Shown here piece by piece: positions 43,977-53,710 of a stretch of 64,000 nt of DNA. The first letter of the stretch is position 1; each line of letters starts with the position of its first letter. The translations under genes and the position numbers were made by a program. The DNA comes from Methylobacter sp. GTDB lineage: Bacteria > Pseudomonadota > Gammaproteobacteria > Methylococcales > Methylomonadaceae. The DNA is taken from NCBI GenBank assembly GCA_030653985.1, contig JAURYJ010000040.1:1-64000 (forward strand). The letters run 5' to 3'. The notes beneath the pieces are model-generated. The model was not told the origin of the DNA, ran no database searches, and saw nothing but the letters and a program-made list of their open reading frames with translations.

Positions 43977-44245
43977 CTAGACTGGTTAATTGCGTAAAAT
44001 TGGGAATAGAAACCGAAGGTTTGGATACACCGCCATTTCCGGGTCCCAAAGGTCAGGAAATATTTGAAAAAGTATCCAAACAAGCCTGGAAAGAATGGTT
44101 AGCCAAACAAACCATGCTAATTAATGAGGGGAAATTGGCCAGTTTCGACCCGAAAGCCAGGGAATTTTTGGCAGTAGAGCGAACCAAGTTTCTGTTTGAA
44201 GATAACAATGACATGCCGGAAGGCTATGTGCCGCCGAAAGGCTGA
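43973..44245 (+). CDS. yggX: Probable Fe(2+)-trafficking protein YggX
   Basis: 90 residues, start MTRLVNCVKLG with conserved Cys7, then GLDTPPFPGPKGQEIFEKVSK and ending PEGYVPP; the classic YggX family protein protecting Fe-S clusters from oxidation. ATGA overlap with mutY. Confidence 0.95.
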   Translation: MTRLVNCVKLGIETEGLDTPPFPGPKGQEIFEKVSKQAWKEWLAKQTMLINEGKLASFDPKAREFLAVERTKFLFEDNNDMPEGYVPPKG

Positions 44246-44263
44246 TAATTTTAAACAGCGAGA

Positions 44264-44296
44264 ACAGATAATATCTCTGGCAGAGATATTATCTGT
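44264..44296. terminator. 33-bp perfect palindrome between convergent yggX and ligase genes
   Basis: ACAGATAATATCTCTG, one G, CAGAGATATTATCTGT. Sixteen-base exact arms; lies between two convergent genes so it may end transcription from both sides. It has no T run, so function is uncertain. Confidence 0.5.
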
Positions 44297-44311
44297 CATA
44301 TTGAAAGCCGA

Positions 44312-45160
44312 TTATTCCAACGGACGAATACGAAGAAAACGAGGAAAACGTGGTAATCCTTTATTGGTCAGGCCGTTGTAACGATAGCTAATTACTGTGC
44401 CGATTGGCGGAGGATTTTCACGCTGCTTATCGCTAAAGCCGCTACCGATGCGAAAGCTTAACCCTGTTGCCGTTTCAACCTGAAGCGCACCTAATCTTTT
44501 GGCATTGCGCCCGGTTCCCGGTCTATGCGCCACCACGCGAGCTTCGGCATCGTCAAACGGTTTGAGCTTGAGTAGCGCGTTTGAGCGACCGGTCTGGTAA
44601 CTGGCATCGGCGCGATGCAGCATCAAGCCTTCCCCGCCTTCGGCTACCACCGCATCGAGCTTGTATCGTAACGCATCCGCATTACCGACACGAAACTGCT
44701 CAACCGGCGTCAGCCACGGCACACTGGCTGCTTGGGTGATGCGCTGCATCTCAACAATACGCGCAGAAAAATCACCCGGCCTGTTGGGCAGCTCAAAAAT
44801 ACGATAGTGGATCTGCCGCCATAAAACATCATTTGGCGCCTGTTGACGCACTGCGCCGGAAACGGCTTCAAAGCGTTTGCGGCCCATCCAAAGTTCGCCG
44901 TCCATCGCCTCTTTGGGGAAACCGGCGATATACCAGGCCGGCGCATGAATTAAATGGCCGTTGCGCGTGCGCAGCTGTGCGCCATCCCATACTGCACGCA
45001 CCCCATCCAGTTTTTCACTGACCCAGTATACCGAAGGCTCCAGATGCTCATTCCAGGCATTAGCAAGCAATACGTCCAGCGCCTGCGCGGAAAAAGCAAA
45101 AATACATAGCCACAACCCGGCCAGCAATCGGGCATAAGCTAAAACCGCTTTTTTACGCAT
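44312..45160 (-). CDS. ligE: Periplasmic ATP-dependent DNA ligase (LigE type)
   Basis: 282 residues. N-terminal signal peptide (LLAGLWLCIFAFSAQALD), then adenylation domain with catalytic Lys50 in SEKLDGVRA, motif AMDGELWMG, EGLMLHRADASY and KLKPFDDAEARVV, and an OB domain; ends NKGLPRFPRFLRIRP. Small secreted ligases of this type occur in some Proteobacteria and are thought to act on extracellular or incoming DNA. GGAG before the ATG. Confidence 0.88.
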   Translation of the reverse strand: MRKKAVLAYARLLAGLWLCIFAFSAQALDVLLANAWNEHLEPSVYWVSEKLDGVRAVWDGAQLRTRNGHLIHAPAWYIAGFPKEAMDGELWMGRKRFEAVSGAVRQQAPNDVLWRQIHYRIFELPNRPGDFSARIVEMQRITQAASVPWLTPVEQFRVGNADALRYKLDAVVAEGGEGLMLHRADASYQTGRSNALLKLKPFDDAEARVVAHRPGTGRNAKRLGALQVETATGLSFRIGSGFSDKQRENPPPIGTVISYRYNGLTNKGLPRFPRFLRIRPLE

Positions 45161-45257
45161 CGACGGCTCCGATCAATTGTTAGCATAGCTCGGCTACCGT
45201 CTTATCTAACAGCAAAGATGCTATATTTTAAGAGATTTTATAGATGATGCTCAAATA

Positions 45258-46514
45258 CTACCGCTTCATCGAATCAAAAAATTCTGCATTCGTTTTAAAA
45301 TCTTTAAGCTTGCCGATCAAAAATTCTGAAGCCGCCGTTTCATCCATGGGCTGAAGAATTTTGCGTAAAATCCAGGTTTTTTGCAGGGTATCAGGATCAA
45401 TCAGATACTCTTCGCGGCGCGTACCGGAACGATTGATATTAATCGCCGGGTAAATTCTTTTCTCGGCAATTTTGCGATCCAAATGCAACTCCATGTTGCC
45501 GGTACCCTTGAATTCCTCATAGATGACCTCGTCCATTCTCGATCCGGTATCAACCAACGCAGTGGCAATAATGGTCAGGCTGCCGCCCTCTTCAATATTT
45601 CGAGCCGCACCGAAGAACCGTTTCGGTTTTTCCAGCGCATTGGCATCAACACCACCGGTCAATATTTTGCCTGACGATGGCACAACAGTATTATAAGCTC
45701 TGGCCAGACGCGTAATCGAGTCTAACAAAATGACTACATCGTGTTTATGTTCGACCAATCGACGCGCCTTTTCGATCACCATTTCTGCAACCTGTACATG
45801 CCGGGTTGCCGGTTCATCAAAGGTGCTGGAAATGACTTCGCCGCGAACGCAGCGCTCCATTTCGGTAACTTCTTCGGGACGTTCGTCGATCAGCAACACA
45901 ATCAGATAACATTCAGGATTTTGTTCTGCAATCGCCTGCGCCAGGCTTTGCAGGATCATGGTTTTACCGGCTTTAGGCGGCGATACGATCAATCCGCGCT
46001 GACCTTTGCCGATGGGGGCTATTAAATCGATCATCCGTCCGGTTAAATCTTCACTGGTACCGTTGCCCTGCTCAAGGACGAATCTTTGTTTGGCAAATAA
46101 GGGAGTCAGATTTGAGAAGGTGATTTTGTTTTTGGTATTTTCCGGGGGTTCAAAATTGATCTGGTCAACTTTGAGCATCGCAAAATAACGTTCGTTATCT
46201 TTAGGCGGTCTGATCTTCCCGCTAATCGTGTCCCCGGTCTTTAACGAAAATCGTCTGATTTGACTGGGTGAAACATAAATATCGTCTGGACCCGCTAAAT
46301 AGGAGCAGCCCGGCGTACGTAAAAAACCAAAACCATCCTGTAAAATTTCCAGCACACCATCGCCTGATATATCGTCACCGGCTTTTGCCTGTTTTTTCAG
46401 GATAGCGAAAATCAAATCCTGCTTTCGCGATCTGGCTACATTTTCAAGCCCTAGGGACTCGGCGATTTCAATAACTTCACTTATTTGTTTTAGTTTTAAC
46501 TCAGTTAGATTCAT
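45258..46514 (-). CDS. rho: Transcription termination factor Rho
   Basis: 418 residues from [14 protein letters not shown]; the ORF opens five codons earlier. RNA-binding cold-shock domain ([24 protein letters not shown]), Walker A SPPKAGKT, Walker [18 protein letters not shown] loop region [10 protein letters not shown] and RNA-binding R loop. Hexameric helicase ending transcription. trxA lies upstream on the same strand, as in E. coli. Confidence 0.97.
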   Translation of the reverse strand: MNLTELKLKQISEVIEIAESLGLENVARSRKQDLIFAILKKQAKAGDDISGDGVLEILQDGFGFLRTPGCSYLAGPDDIYVSPSQIRRFSLKTGDTISGKIRPPKDNERYFAMLKVDQINFEPPENTKNKITFSNLTPLFAKQRFVLEQGNGTSEDLTGRMIDLIAPIGKGQRGLIVSPPKAGKTMILQSLAQAIAEQNPECYLIVLLIDERPEEVTEMERCVRGEVISSTFDEPATRHVQVAEMVIEKARRLVEHKHDVVILLDSITRLARAYNTVVPSSGKILTGGVDANALEKPKRFFGAARNIEEGGSLTIIATALVDTGSRMDEVIYEEFKGTGNMELHLDRKIAEKRIYPAININRSGTRREEYLIDPDTLQKTWILRKILQPMDETAASEFLIGKLKDFKTNAEFFDSMKR

Positions 46515-46802
46515 AAAAGGACAACTCAAGGAAAAGTAACTACGGTGTTAAACCGCAACGACTAGGACAGGATTATAATTCAGGGGTGTAGTTTATCGGA
46601 CGATATGATTGGGTGCGCGTGATTAGCACACCGCATAAGTGTAACTCAAGTACTCAGCCCCGTCCAATTTTTTGTGACAGGCCTGAGCCCAATCTGAGTA
46701 ATGAGGCAGCGATTCGATTGCTCCCGGCAATCATTCTATATCGCCTAAAGCGACGCAGGAGCAATTTCCAAGGAGCAAATACTGCCCATGGAGCTGATAA
46801 GT

Positions 46803-47129
46803 TTAAATATTGCTATCAATAAAGGCAGCAAGTTGAGATTTTGACAATGAACCGACTTTAGTCGCTTCCACTTCGCCGTCTTTAAACAGCATCAACGTTG
46901 GAATGCCGCGTACACCGTAGTGTTGAGGAGTTTCCGGATTTTCATCTATGTTCAATTTTACCACGGTCAACTTGCCCGCATATTCTTTGGCGATATCATC
47001 CAGAATCGGTGCAATCATTTTGCACGGTCCGCACCATTCAGCCCAGTAGTCAACCAGGACGGGACCCGCAGCTTTAATAACAGTTTCGTTAAACTCACTA
47101 TCGCTTACATGAAGGACTGAATCGCTCAC
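46803..47129 (-). CDS. trxA: Thioredoxin
   Basis: 108 residues from a GTG start with GGAG 8 nt upstream ([15 protein letters not shown]); a longer ORF reads upstream without a site. Active site WCGPCKM at about residue 30 and cis-Pro loop RGIPTLML. Divergent from rhlB; together with rho this matches the classical rhlB-trxA-rho locus. Confidence 0.96.
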   Translation of the reverse strand: MSDSVLHVSDSEFNETVIKAAGPVLVDYWAEWCGPCKMIAPILDDIAKEYAGKLTVVKLNIDENPETPQHYGVRGIPTLMLFKDGEVEATKVGSLSKSQLAAFIDSNI

Positions 47130-47227
47130 ACTATTTCTCCAAAAATTTAAAACCAAAACTATAGGAGGGATGAAGCTGGGAGTCAATCAATTTCAGCTGA
47201 TTTGATTTTTACGCTATGCTATACACT

Positions 47228-48553
47228 ATGAATAATACACATTTAACCCAAACCCGCTTCAGCAATCTTGAATTGTCTGATTCTATCTTACGCAGTTTAC
47301 AAGACGCCGGTTTTGATCACTGCACCCCGATCCAAAAAAAAGCCCTACCCTTGTCGTTACGAGGTATGGATGTTGCGGGGCAAGCTCAGACCGGAACCGG
47401 CAAAACTGCCGCTTTTTTGCTGGCTACTTTTCAGCATTTAATCAATGATGCCGAAGACGATACAGAAACAGAGGTGCAAGCCGACGATGATATTGATACA
47501 GAAAAACCAGTGCCAAAAGTCGCTGCCAAAAGCAAACAAATCAACTATCCCCGGGCGATTATTCTCGCGCCAACTCGCGAGTTAGCCATTCAGATCCACA
47601 AGGATGCGGTGCAACTGGGCAAGCATCTTAATCTTAAATTGGCGCTGATATACGGCGGCACCGACTACCAAAAACAACTGGACAGTCTAAAGTCTAATGT
47701 CGATATTATCATCGGCACACCGGGTCGCATCATTGACTTTTACCGACAAAATGCCTTCACCCTGGATAATGTGCAAGTCACGGTGATGGATGAAGCCGAC
47801 CGTATGTTTGATTTAGGTTTTATTAAAGACATCCGTTTTTTATTGCGACGTATGCCGCCGCCGGATCAGCGCTTAAATATGCTGTTCTCGGCGACGTTAT
47901 CCTACAAAGTGACCGAGCTGGCTTATGAGCACATGAACAATCCGGTGTTGATACGCATCGAAACCGAAGAAGTCACCTCTAAAGCCATAGAACAAAGCGC
48001 ATTTTGTCCTTCGAATGAGCAAAAAATCCCTTTATTGGTCGGCATATTGAATCAGCATCAGCCGCAGCGCAGCATTATTTTCGTTAACACCAAGCGCTGT
48101 GCCGAACGACTTGATGACACCCTCAATGCTAACGGCTACAAAACTGCCGCGCTCAGTGGTGATGTACCGCAAGACAAACGCCAGCGCCTGTTAAGCGATT
48201 TTCAGGAAAACAAAATCACCCTGTTGATTGCGACCGATGTTGCGGCTCGTGGCCTACATATTGCCGATGTTTCTCATGTCTTTAATTACGATTTACCGCA
48301 GGATGTGGAAGATTATGTACACCGGATCGGTCGCACCGCGCGTTTTGGTGCCAGCGGTGTCGCGATCAGTTTTATCTGCGAACAATACGCCTATTCAATG
48401 CCGGATATCGAAGAATACATTGGCCAGAAAATTCCAGTGTTACCCATTACAGCGGACCTGTTGGCTGACATTGTATACCCGGAAAAAAGACCTGAAAGAA
48501 TCAAAACCGACTATCAGGGAAAACGTGCTAATCAACCTAGAAAAAGCAGTTAA
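47228..48553 (+). CDS. rhlB: DEAD-box RNA helicase RhlB
   Basis: 441 residues from MNNTHLTQTRFSNLEL, aligned with E. coli RhlB. Motifs: Q motif TPIQKKALP, AQTGTGKT (I), PTRELAIQ (Ia), DEADRMFD (II), SATLSYK (III), HRIGRTARFG (VI). An acidic insert (EDDTETEVQADDDID) lies between motifs I and Ia. Component of the RNA degradosome in E. coli. Confidence 0.93.
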   Translation: MNNTHLTQTRFSNLELSDSILRSLQDAGFDHCTPIQKKALPLSLRGMDVAGQAQTGTGKTAAFLLATFQHLINDAEDDTETEVQADDDIDTEKPVPKVAAKSKQINYPRAIILAPTRELAIQIHKDAVQLGKHLNLKLALIYGGTDYQKQLDSLKSNVDIIIGTPGRIIDFYRQNAFTLDNVQVTVMDEADRMFDLGFIKDIRFLLRRMPPPDQRLNMLFSATLSYKVTELAYEHMNNPVLIRIETEEVTSKAIEQSAFCPSNEQKIPLLVGILNQHQPQRSIIFVNTKRCAERLDDTLNANGYKTAALSGDVPQDKRQRLLSDFQENKITLLIATDVAARGLHIADVSHVFNYDLPQDVEDYVHRIGRTARFGASGVAISFICEQYAYSMPDIEEYIGQKIPVLPITADLLADIVYPEKRPERIKTDYQGKRANQPRKSS

Positions 48554-48640
48554 TTCGCAAAAAAACAATCGAAACAACCCTGTTATGGCGCTTTTCGTGG
48601 ACGACTCTTTTGGTGGCTTCGTCTTGGAATATCTTAAAAC

Positions 48641-49312
48641 CTACAGTCCAGCCATCAACTCCCGAAAATCCTCAATAGCAGGATAAGCGGTTATTTCTTT
48701 TTTAGGCTGCTGAGTGTCGGGCCTGCTCACCGAAATTAAATGCGCTATACCGAACTGCTTGGCGGAATTAAGTACCGCCAGACTATCATCGATCAACAGC
48801 GTAGCTTGTTTTTCAAACGAGATACGCTGTTGCAACAAGCGCCAAAATTCGGTATGTTCCTTCGGATAACCAAGATCATGGGAGCTGATAATGCCGTCGA
48901 AAAACGGCTGTAAGCAGGTTTTTTCCATTTTAAGTCCCAGACTGCCCCGATGCGCATTGGTGACCAAATACACTTTTTTGGGCGATTGATGCGCTTTTTC
49001 CAGAAACTCCGTGACATGCGGCAATAGGGCAATCAACCCGGAAATCTCCGCTTTCAGTCCGACAATGTCCAGCGCTAAAACCTCACTCCAGTAATCCAGA
49101 CAATACCATTCCAGTTTGCCTTCCATGCTTTTAAAGCGCGGCTCCAACTGCCGCTTTGCGGCTTCTATCGACAAGCCCTGTTTTTCGGCAAACTTAAGCG
49201 GCACAAACTCCTTCCAGAAATGATTGTCAAAATTCAAATCCAGCAGCGTGCCATCCATATCCAACAAAACCGTATCAACCTTGTTCCAATCAATCTTCCA
49301 ATCCATCATCAT
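48641..49312 (-). CDS. yrfG: GMP/IMP nucleotidase YrfG
   Basis: 223 residues of the HAD family: DMDGTLLDL (nucleophile Asp), LVTNAHR, a conserved lysine in LGYPKEHTEFW, and LLIDDSLAVLNSAKQFG. Matches YrfG-type 5'-nucleotidases acting on GMP/IMP. Convergent with rhlB; divergent from nudE, with which it is usually linked. Confidence 0.88.
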   Translation of the reverse strand: MMMDWKIDWNKVDTVLLDMDGTLLDLNFDNHFWKEFVPLKFAEKQGLSIEAAKRQLEPRFKSMEGKLEWYCLDYWSEVLALDIVGLKAEISGLIALLPHVTEFLEKAHQSPKKVYLVTNAHRGSLGLKMEKTCLQPFFDGIISSHDLGYPKEHTEFWRLLQQRISFEKQATLLIDDSLAVLNSAKQFGIAHLISVSRPDTQQPKKEITAYPAIEDFRELMAGL

Positions 49313-49353
49313 AGTGCGTTATATTTACAAAAAATACTTCATAAAATACCACA

Positions 49354-49905
49354 ATGAGCCAAAAACCGACTATCCTTAACAAAACCACCATCGCTACCAG
49401 CCGCTTATTCCGCATCGAATCGCTGGAGATTGAATTCAGCAATGGCGAGCTGCGCAACTATGAGCGTCTGGCTCGTGGTAATTCCGGCAGCGGCGCGGTA
49501 CTGATTGTGCCGATGCTGGATGCGGAAACGGTATTGCTAATCAGGGAATATTCCGCCGGTGTACATCGTTATGAATTGGGCTTGCCCAAGGGTAAAACCG
49601 ATGCAGGAGAATCCTTTCTCGATGCCGCAAACCGGGAACTGAAAGAGGAAGTCGGCTTTGGCGCCAGAAGCCTGCATCATTTAAGCACTTTTTCGATCGC
49701 ACCGTCCTATCTGGAACACATGACCGAGATTGTGCTTGCCCAGGATTTATATGCCGAAAAACTGGAAGGCGACGAACCGGAAGATCTGGAAGTTATTCCC
49801 TGGAAACTAAACAATATCAATGCATTATTCGCTACCGGCGAATGTACCGAAGCCCGCTCAATTGCCGCGCTGTTTATGGCGCTGGAATATTTTAAGGCAT
49901 CGTAA
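49354..49905 (+). CDS. nudE: ADP-compounds hydrolase NudE
   Basis: 183 residues. NUDIX box GKTDAGESFLDAANRELKEEVGFG and N-terminal pattern ATSRLFRIESLEIEF. Hydrolyses ADP-ribose, NADH and related compounds in E. coli. Divergent from yrfG (yrfG-nudE pairing is conserved). Confidence 0.92.
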   Translation: MSQKPTILNKTTIATSRLFRIESLEIEFSNGELRNYERLARGNSGSGAVLIVPMLDAETVLLIREYSAGVHRYELGLPKGKTDAGESFLDAANRELKEEVGFGARSLHHLSTFSIAPSYLEHMTEIVLAQDLYAEKLEGDEPEDLEVIPWKLNNINALFATGECTEARSIAALFMALEYFKAS

Positions 49906-49940
49906 TTCGCCGGCAACACTCGACCTGCACTTATTAAATG

Positions 49941-49998
49941 GCAAAGCCAGCTTTGCACGCCTGCATCGGTGATGGATGGAGCCCAAAGCTGGCTTTGG
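49941..49998. repeat. Intergenic palindrome between nudE and batD
   Basis: CAAAGCCAGCTTTG and CCAAAGCTGGCTTTGG complement each other and each is itself nearly palindromic. Both genes end here, so it may be a terminator or just a repeat. Confidence 0.6.
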
Positions 49999-50007
49999 TC
50001 GCTCTAA

Positions 50008-51702
50008 TCACAAACGATAAAGCGGTTCCAATTTGTCATCGTCGGTAGCGGCTATTTTTTCTCTGGCTTTATTTTCAATAAATGCCTGAAACAGCTTTTT
50101 TCCCTGCCACTGCTCTACGCCCTTGCCATATAAAACCTGATTCAAATGCAGGATTTCATCCCTTAACCTGGCATCGCTTTCTGCGGCGATTGCACCCAGG
50201 TTGGCCGCATCAGACTTTTGTCGTCCCCATGCCAACAAGGCATCTTTGGCCGCTACCGCATTATTCTCGGCACAGGCTTTTTTCAGGCTTTTGACGCTAG
50301 CTTCCAAGCCTATTTCCCGCTCGTTGTTTTCCATTACCGGTTTTTTAGCCGGACGCTTAACCAGAAAATAGATCAATGTTGCCAACCAGCCTAACCCTAG
50401 AAATACCGATGCCCATAGCCAGATATTTTGCTGTTGCGGCTGGTTGATAATCGGCGTGGCTTGTTCGACTTTTTGCTGTTGTTGCGCCGTCGCCGGGGCT
50501 ACGGGAACAGCCACGTCCGGCAGGATTCCCGCCGCCTCAAGCGCCGTGATCGTGGTTTCCGGAATTTTGGCTATTTCCATTTTTTGGCTTCGACTGTTAA
50601 ACCAGGGGATTTCAATCGCCGGTAATTTATAGAATCCCGCTTTAGATGGAATGACGGCAATTTTTTCTTCCCGGAAAGCAATCAACCCATCCGGTTTTTT
50701 CTGCTCGCGCAAGACCGGCTGATCGGGATAGGTTTTCAGCTGCTCGTCAGTTTTTCCGGCATTTAACTCGGGCAATTGGCCGACTGTCGTGCCTTTTGCC
50801 AACAGCGTCAAGGTTCGGGTCAAAGGTTCGCCGACTTTCATTTGCTGGTTATCGCCCGACCATTCTTCCTTTAACACCAGTTGTTCCGCTGACAACCAAT
50901 GCTGTCCGGTAAACGTTGCCGGAACAGGCTTCACCTCAAGCGTCACCGCTTTGGATAAAACCTTTTTGGTTCGGGTCGTCCGAGAGCTAAAAAAGCCGTT
51001 AAAATCCGGGCGGCTATTAGCCACAACCTCGGCGGTTAATACCAGCGGCTTGATACTAACTGAACCGCTTTTTTGCGGAAAAATCGCATACTTACGCTCG
51101 GTAACCAGGTAATTCACTCCGTTGATCTGGGTATTGTAATTACTGTCATCACCCAGCTTTTCAATCACCGCGTCACCCAGTTCCGGTTCATTCAACGCGG
51201 CCTGAGTAATATCGACTCTTCTATATAAGCGCACACTAAACAGAACTTGGGATTGCACATAAGGGCTTTCAGGGGTCGCCTCAACTTCCAGAAACAAATC
51301 ATCGTCGGTATCGACGGCTTTATTGACCGTCGCCTCAGTAACCAGAATAGGTGTTGGCTGACTAACATCATCGCCAAACTTCACCTCCGGAACAATCAAA
51401 CTGCCGGAATGTTTAGCCATCACGTTAAGCGTCCACTGTATAGTCCTACTGGACTGCCCGTTGACCCAGGATGAATTGCTGCTCTGGCTTTGACCGAGTA
51501 TCTCGAAATCCTGTTCCAGCGGGGTGAAATCGGGGTCTTTATCCGGCGCGTCATTGGCCGTAAAAATGATCTGAAAGGATTCATTAACACTAACAGGATT
51601 GCGATCGAACGACACGCTGATTTGTGCCGCAAGTACGTTGGCGGGCACGAAAATCAACAGCAATAGAAGAAAAAATATTTTTTTTATAGCGCTCATGTTC
51701 AT
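50008..51702 (-). CDS. batD: BatD-like protein
   Basis: 564 residues from MNMSAIKKIFFLLLLLIFVPANVLAA, a signal peptide. Extracytoplasmic beta-rich domains (AQISVSFDRNPVSVNESFQIIF, and so on) and a single C-terminal membrane helix (IWLWASVFLGLGWLATLIYFLV) with a short cytoplasmic tail. Part of the Bat (Bacteroides aerotolerance-like) operon; function in envelope stress or complex assembly. It is last in the operon. The ORF could begin 24 codons earlier, but that part lies in the repeat copy B. Confidence 0.85.
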   Translation of the reverse strand: MNMSAIKKIFFLLLLLIFVPANVLAAQISVSFDRNPVSVNESFQIIFTANDAPDKDPDFTPLEQDFEILGQSQSSNSSWVNGQSSRTIQWTLNVMAKHSGSLIVPEVKFGDDVSQPTPILVTEATVNKAVDTDDDLFLEVEATPESPYVQSQVLFSVRLYRRVDITQAALNEPELGDAVIEKLGDDSNYNTQINGVNYLVTERKYAIFPQKSGSVSIKPLVLTAEVVANSRPDFNGFFSSRTTRTKKVLSKAVTLEVKPVPATFTGQHWLSAEQLVLKEEWSGDNQQMKVGEPLTRTLTLLAKGTTVGQLPELNAGKTDEQLKTYPDQPVLREQKKPDGLIAFREEKIAVIPSKAGFYKLPAIEIPWFNSRSQKMEIAKIPETTITALEAAGILPDVAVPVAPATAQQQQKVEQATPIINQPQQQNIWLWASVFLGLGWLATLIYFLVKRPAKKPVMENNEREIGLEASVKSLKKACAENNAVAAKDALLAWGRQKSDAANLGAIAAESDARLRDEILHLNQVLYGKGVEQWQGKKLFQAFIENKAREKIAATDDDKLEPLYRL

Positions 51703-51721
51703 CAAATTTCTTCGCTGATCT

Positions 51722-51880
51722 GAAACCTCCCCTTTTAAGGGGATTATTTGAATTTGACAACGATGCATTGGCATCGTTGTCCTTTTTGGTAACCTCCTCG
51801 TTCACGGGGAGGAACAATCCGCCGGCCTCTATCCGTCGGCGGGTGTCACTCGATGGATGAGGTCGGGTGTGGATTGAAAC
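51722..51880 (-). repeat. Multi-hairpin dispersed element with CRISPR-repeat-like end, copy B
   Basis: The reverse complement of copy A near 36.2 kb over about 145 bases, ending GTGTGGATTGAAAC at the right. It lies between batB/C and batD. Extra hairpin ACAACGATGC/GCATCGTTGT is intact here but decayed in copy A. Confidence 0.82.
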
Positions 51881-51919
51881 ATCATTTTGATTAATCAACT
51901 GATATTTTAAGAAAACCGC

Positions 51920-53710
51920 CTACCAACCGTCGGCATCCCCCGTTGTTTGTCGACCTCGCTGCCCATATTGATATTTAAATTTACGTTTTAACAAACCGGC
52001 AGGATCGTCGGGAATTCGTTTGAGCCATTGTTCGTTGGCTTGCTGTTGTTCATCCGATAGCTCGGGCGTTACAGCTGCTTGTTCTTTACCTTGCTTGTTA
52101 GCTTCGCCTTTGTCCTGCTCGGCTTGTTCAGGCTCTGAGGCTTCCGGCTTTTTTTCCTCGGCTTTATTTTGCTGCTGATTTTCTTCCGACTGTTGCTGAT
52201 CCGATGGCTTCTGCTCAGGTTTTTGTTCGGGCTTTTCCTCATTTTTATCTTTATCCGATTTCTGCTCGCCTGACTTTTCCGGTTTTTCGCCCTCCTTGTT
52301 TTGCTCAGAATCGCCTTTAGCTTGCTGTTTCTCGTCCTTTTGCTGTTTTTGTTGTTCCAGTGCTTTTTCTACGACAGTCTTGTTGTGTTTGGCGTCGCTA
52401 TCGTTAGGATTCATAGTCAGCGCTTTGTCGTAGGCTTTTATAGCCTCTTCCAACTGACCGGCTTTCGCCAGCGCATTGCCCTGATTGTAAGCGCTGCTGC
52501 TAGACTTGCTGCTTTTCAAGCTTTCCAGCGCCTTGTCATACTCACCGGCTTTATAGTGCGCCGCCGCTTTCCAGTCCGGGTTTGCAAATTGCTCCGCCGC
52601 CTTGGCATAATCCTGTTTTTTATAAGCCTGCTGAGCCTGTTGGTCTTTGGTCTGCCATAAATCCTGCCAGCCCAACGCATAACTGTTTTTAGGCAAGGGC
52701 AAGATCAGCAGTAAGGCAAAACATAACAGGCCTTTTCTGAACGTCAGCGCGGCCAGCGGCAAGACCAGCAATAATAACCAGGGGCCTTTATCCGCCCATT
52801 GATCCAATAATAACGTGCTGTTTTCGTTGCCAGACTGCTTTACCGGTCTATCCAGGGTTGCCTGTATGGTTTGCATGTCGGAGTCATCTGTCGTTATGGT
52901 TTGATAAATGCCGTTACCTGCCTGAGCCAATTTCGATAACTCATGGGAATTTAATTTAGGCACCACTATAGTACCTTGCCCGTCTTTAAGAAATCCGCCT
53001 TCAGGCAACGCTACCGGTGCGCCGCCATCGGTGCCGACACCCAATATTGACAGCGAGTACTTATCCAATAATTTTACTGCGGGCAAGGTTTTATCGACAT
53101 CAACACCATCGGTAACCAACAATATCTGGCCTTTTTGCAGACCGGCCTGCTTGAACAATTTAACGGCTTTGTTCAATGCCGACACCGTATTACTGCCCTG
53201 GCTGGGCATAATATCGGTATTTAATGCCGACAACTGGCTGTCAATGGTCTCGGTATCATCGGTTAGCGGCGTAACGGTAAAGGCATCACCGGCATAAACC
53301 AGCAACGCGGTCTGGCCGTCTTTGCGCTGCTTTAGCATATCGGCGATTTTGTATCTCGCCATAATCAAACGACTGGGTTTGATATCGGCGGCATCCATGG
53401 AACGGGATAAATCCAGAACAATGACCAGCGCCGAATCGTTTCTAAATACCGGCGATGGCAGTCGTTCCCAAGTTGGTCCGGCCAGCGCAATAATCACCAG
53501 CAGGGCGGCGATGGCACCGGCTGTTAACGGCCAACGGCTTTGCTTGCCCTGTTTTTCCTGCAACAGATACGGCAATAATGCGGCGTCGCATACGGCCGAC
53601 CAGTTGCCTTGCGCCAACTTGTTTCTGAGCATTAACACCACGATCACCAGAAAAGGTAAACCGGCCAATAACCAGTACGACCTGATAAAATGAAACTCGA
53701 CTAGGTTCAT
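51920..53710 (-). CDS. batB: BatB-BatC fusion (VWA + TPR)
   Basis: 596 residues. Two N-terminal membrane helices, a von Willebrand A domain with MIDAS DLSRSMDAAD (about residue 95), another membrane helix, then TPR repeats (AYNQGNALAKAGQLEEAIKAY) and a long Lys/Glu/Gln-rich tail (residues about 450-570) ending in LKRKFKYQYGQ. BatB and BatC are separate genes in Bacteroides; the fusion is common in gammaproteobacteria. The ATG shares a base with the batA stop. Confidence 0.88.
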   Translation of the reverse strand: MNLVEFHFIRSYWLLAGLPFLVIVVLMLRNKLAQGNWSAVCDAALLPYLLQEKQGKQSRWPLTAGAIAALLVIIALAGPTWERLPSPVFRNDSALVIVLDLSRSMDAADIKPSRLIMARYKIADMLKQRKDGQTALLVYAGDAFTVTPLTDDTETIDSQLSALNTDIMPSQGSNTVSALNKAVKLFKQAGLQKGQILLVTDGVDVDKTLPAVKLLDKYSLSILGVGTDGGAPVALPEGGFLKDGQGTIVVPKLNSHELSKLAQAGNGIYQTITTDDSDMQTIQATLDRPVKQSGNENSTLLLDQWADKGPWLLLLVLPLAALTFRKGLLCFALLLILPLPKNSYALGWQDLWQTKDQQAQQAYKKQDYAKAAEQFANPDWKAAAHYKAGEYDKALESLKSSKSSSSAYNQGNALAKAGQLEEAIKAYDKALTMNPNDSDAKHNKTVVEKALEQQKQQKDEKQQAKGDSEQNKEGEKPEKSGEQKSDKDKNEEKPEQKPEQKPSDQQQSEENQQQNKAEEKKPEASEPEQAEQDKGEANKQGKEQAAVTPELSDEQQQANEQWLKRIPDDPAGLLKRKFKYQYGQRGRQTTGDADGW

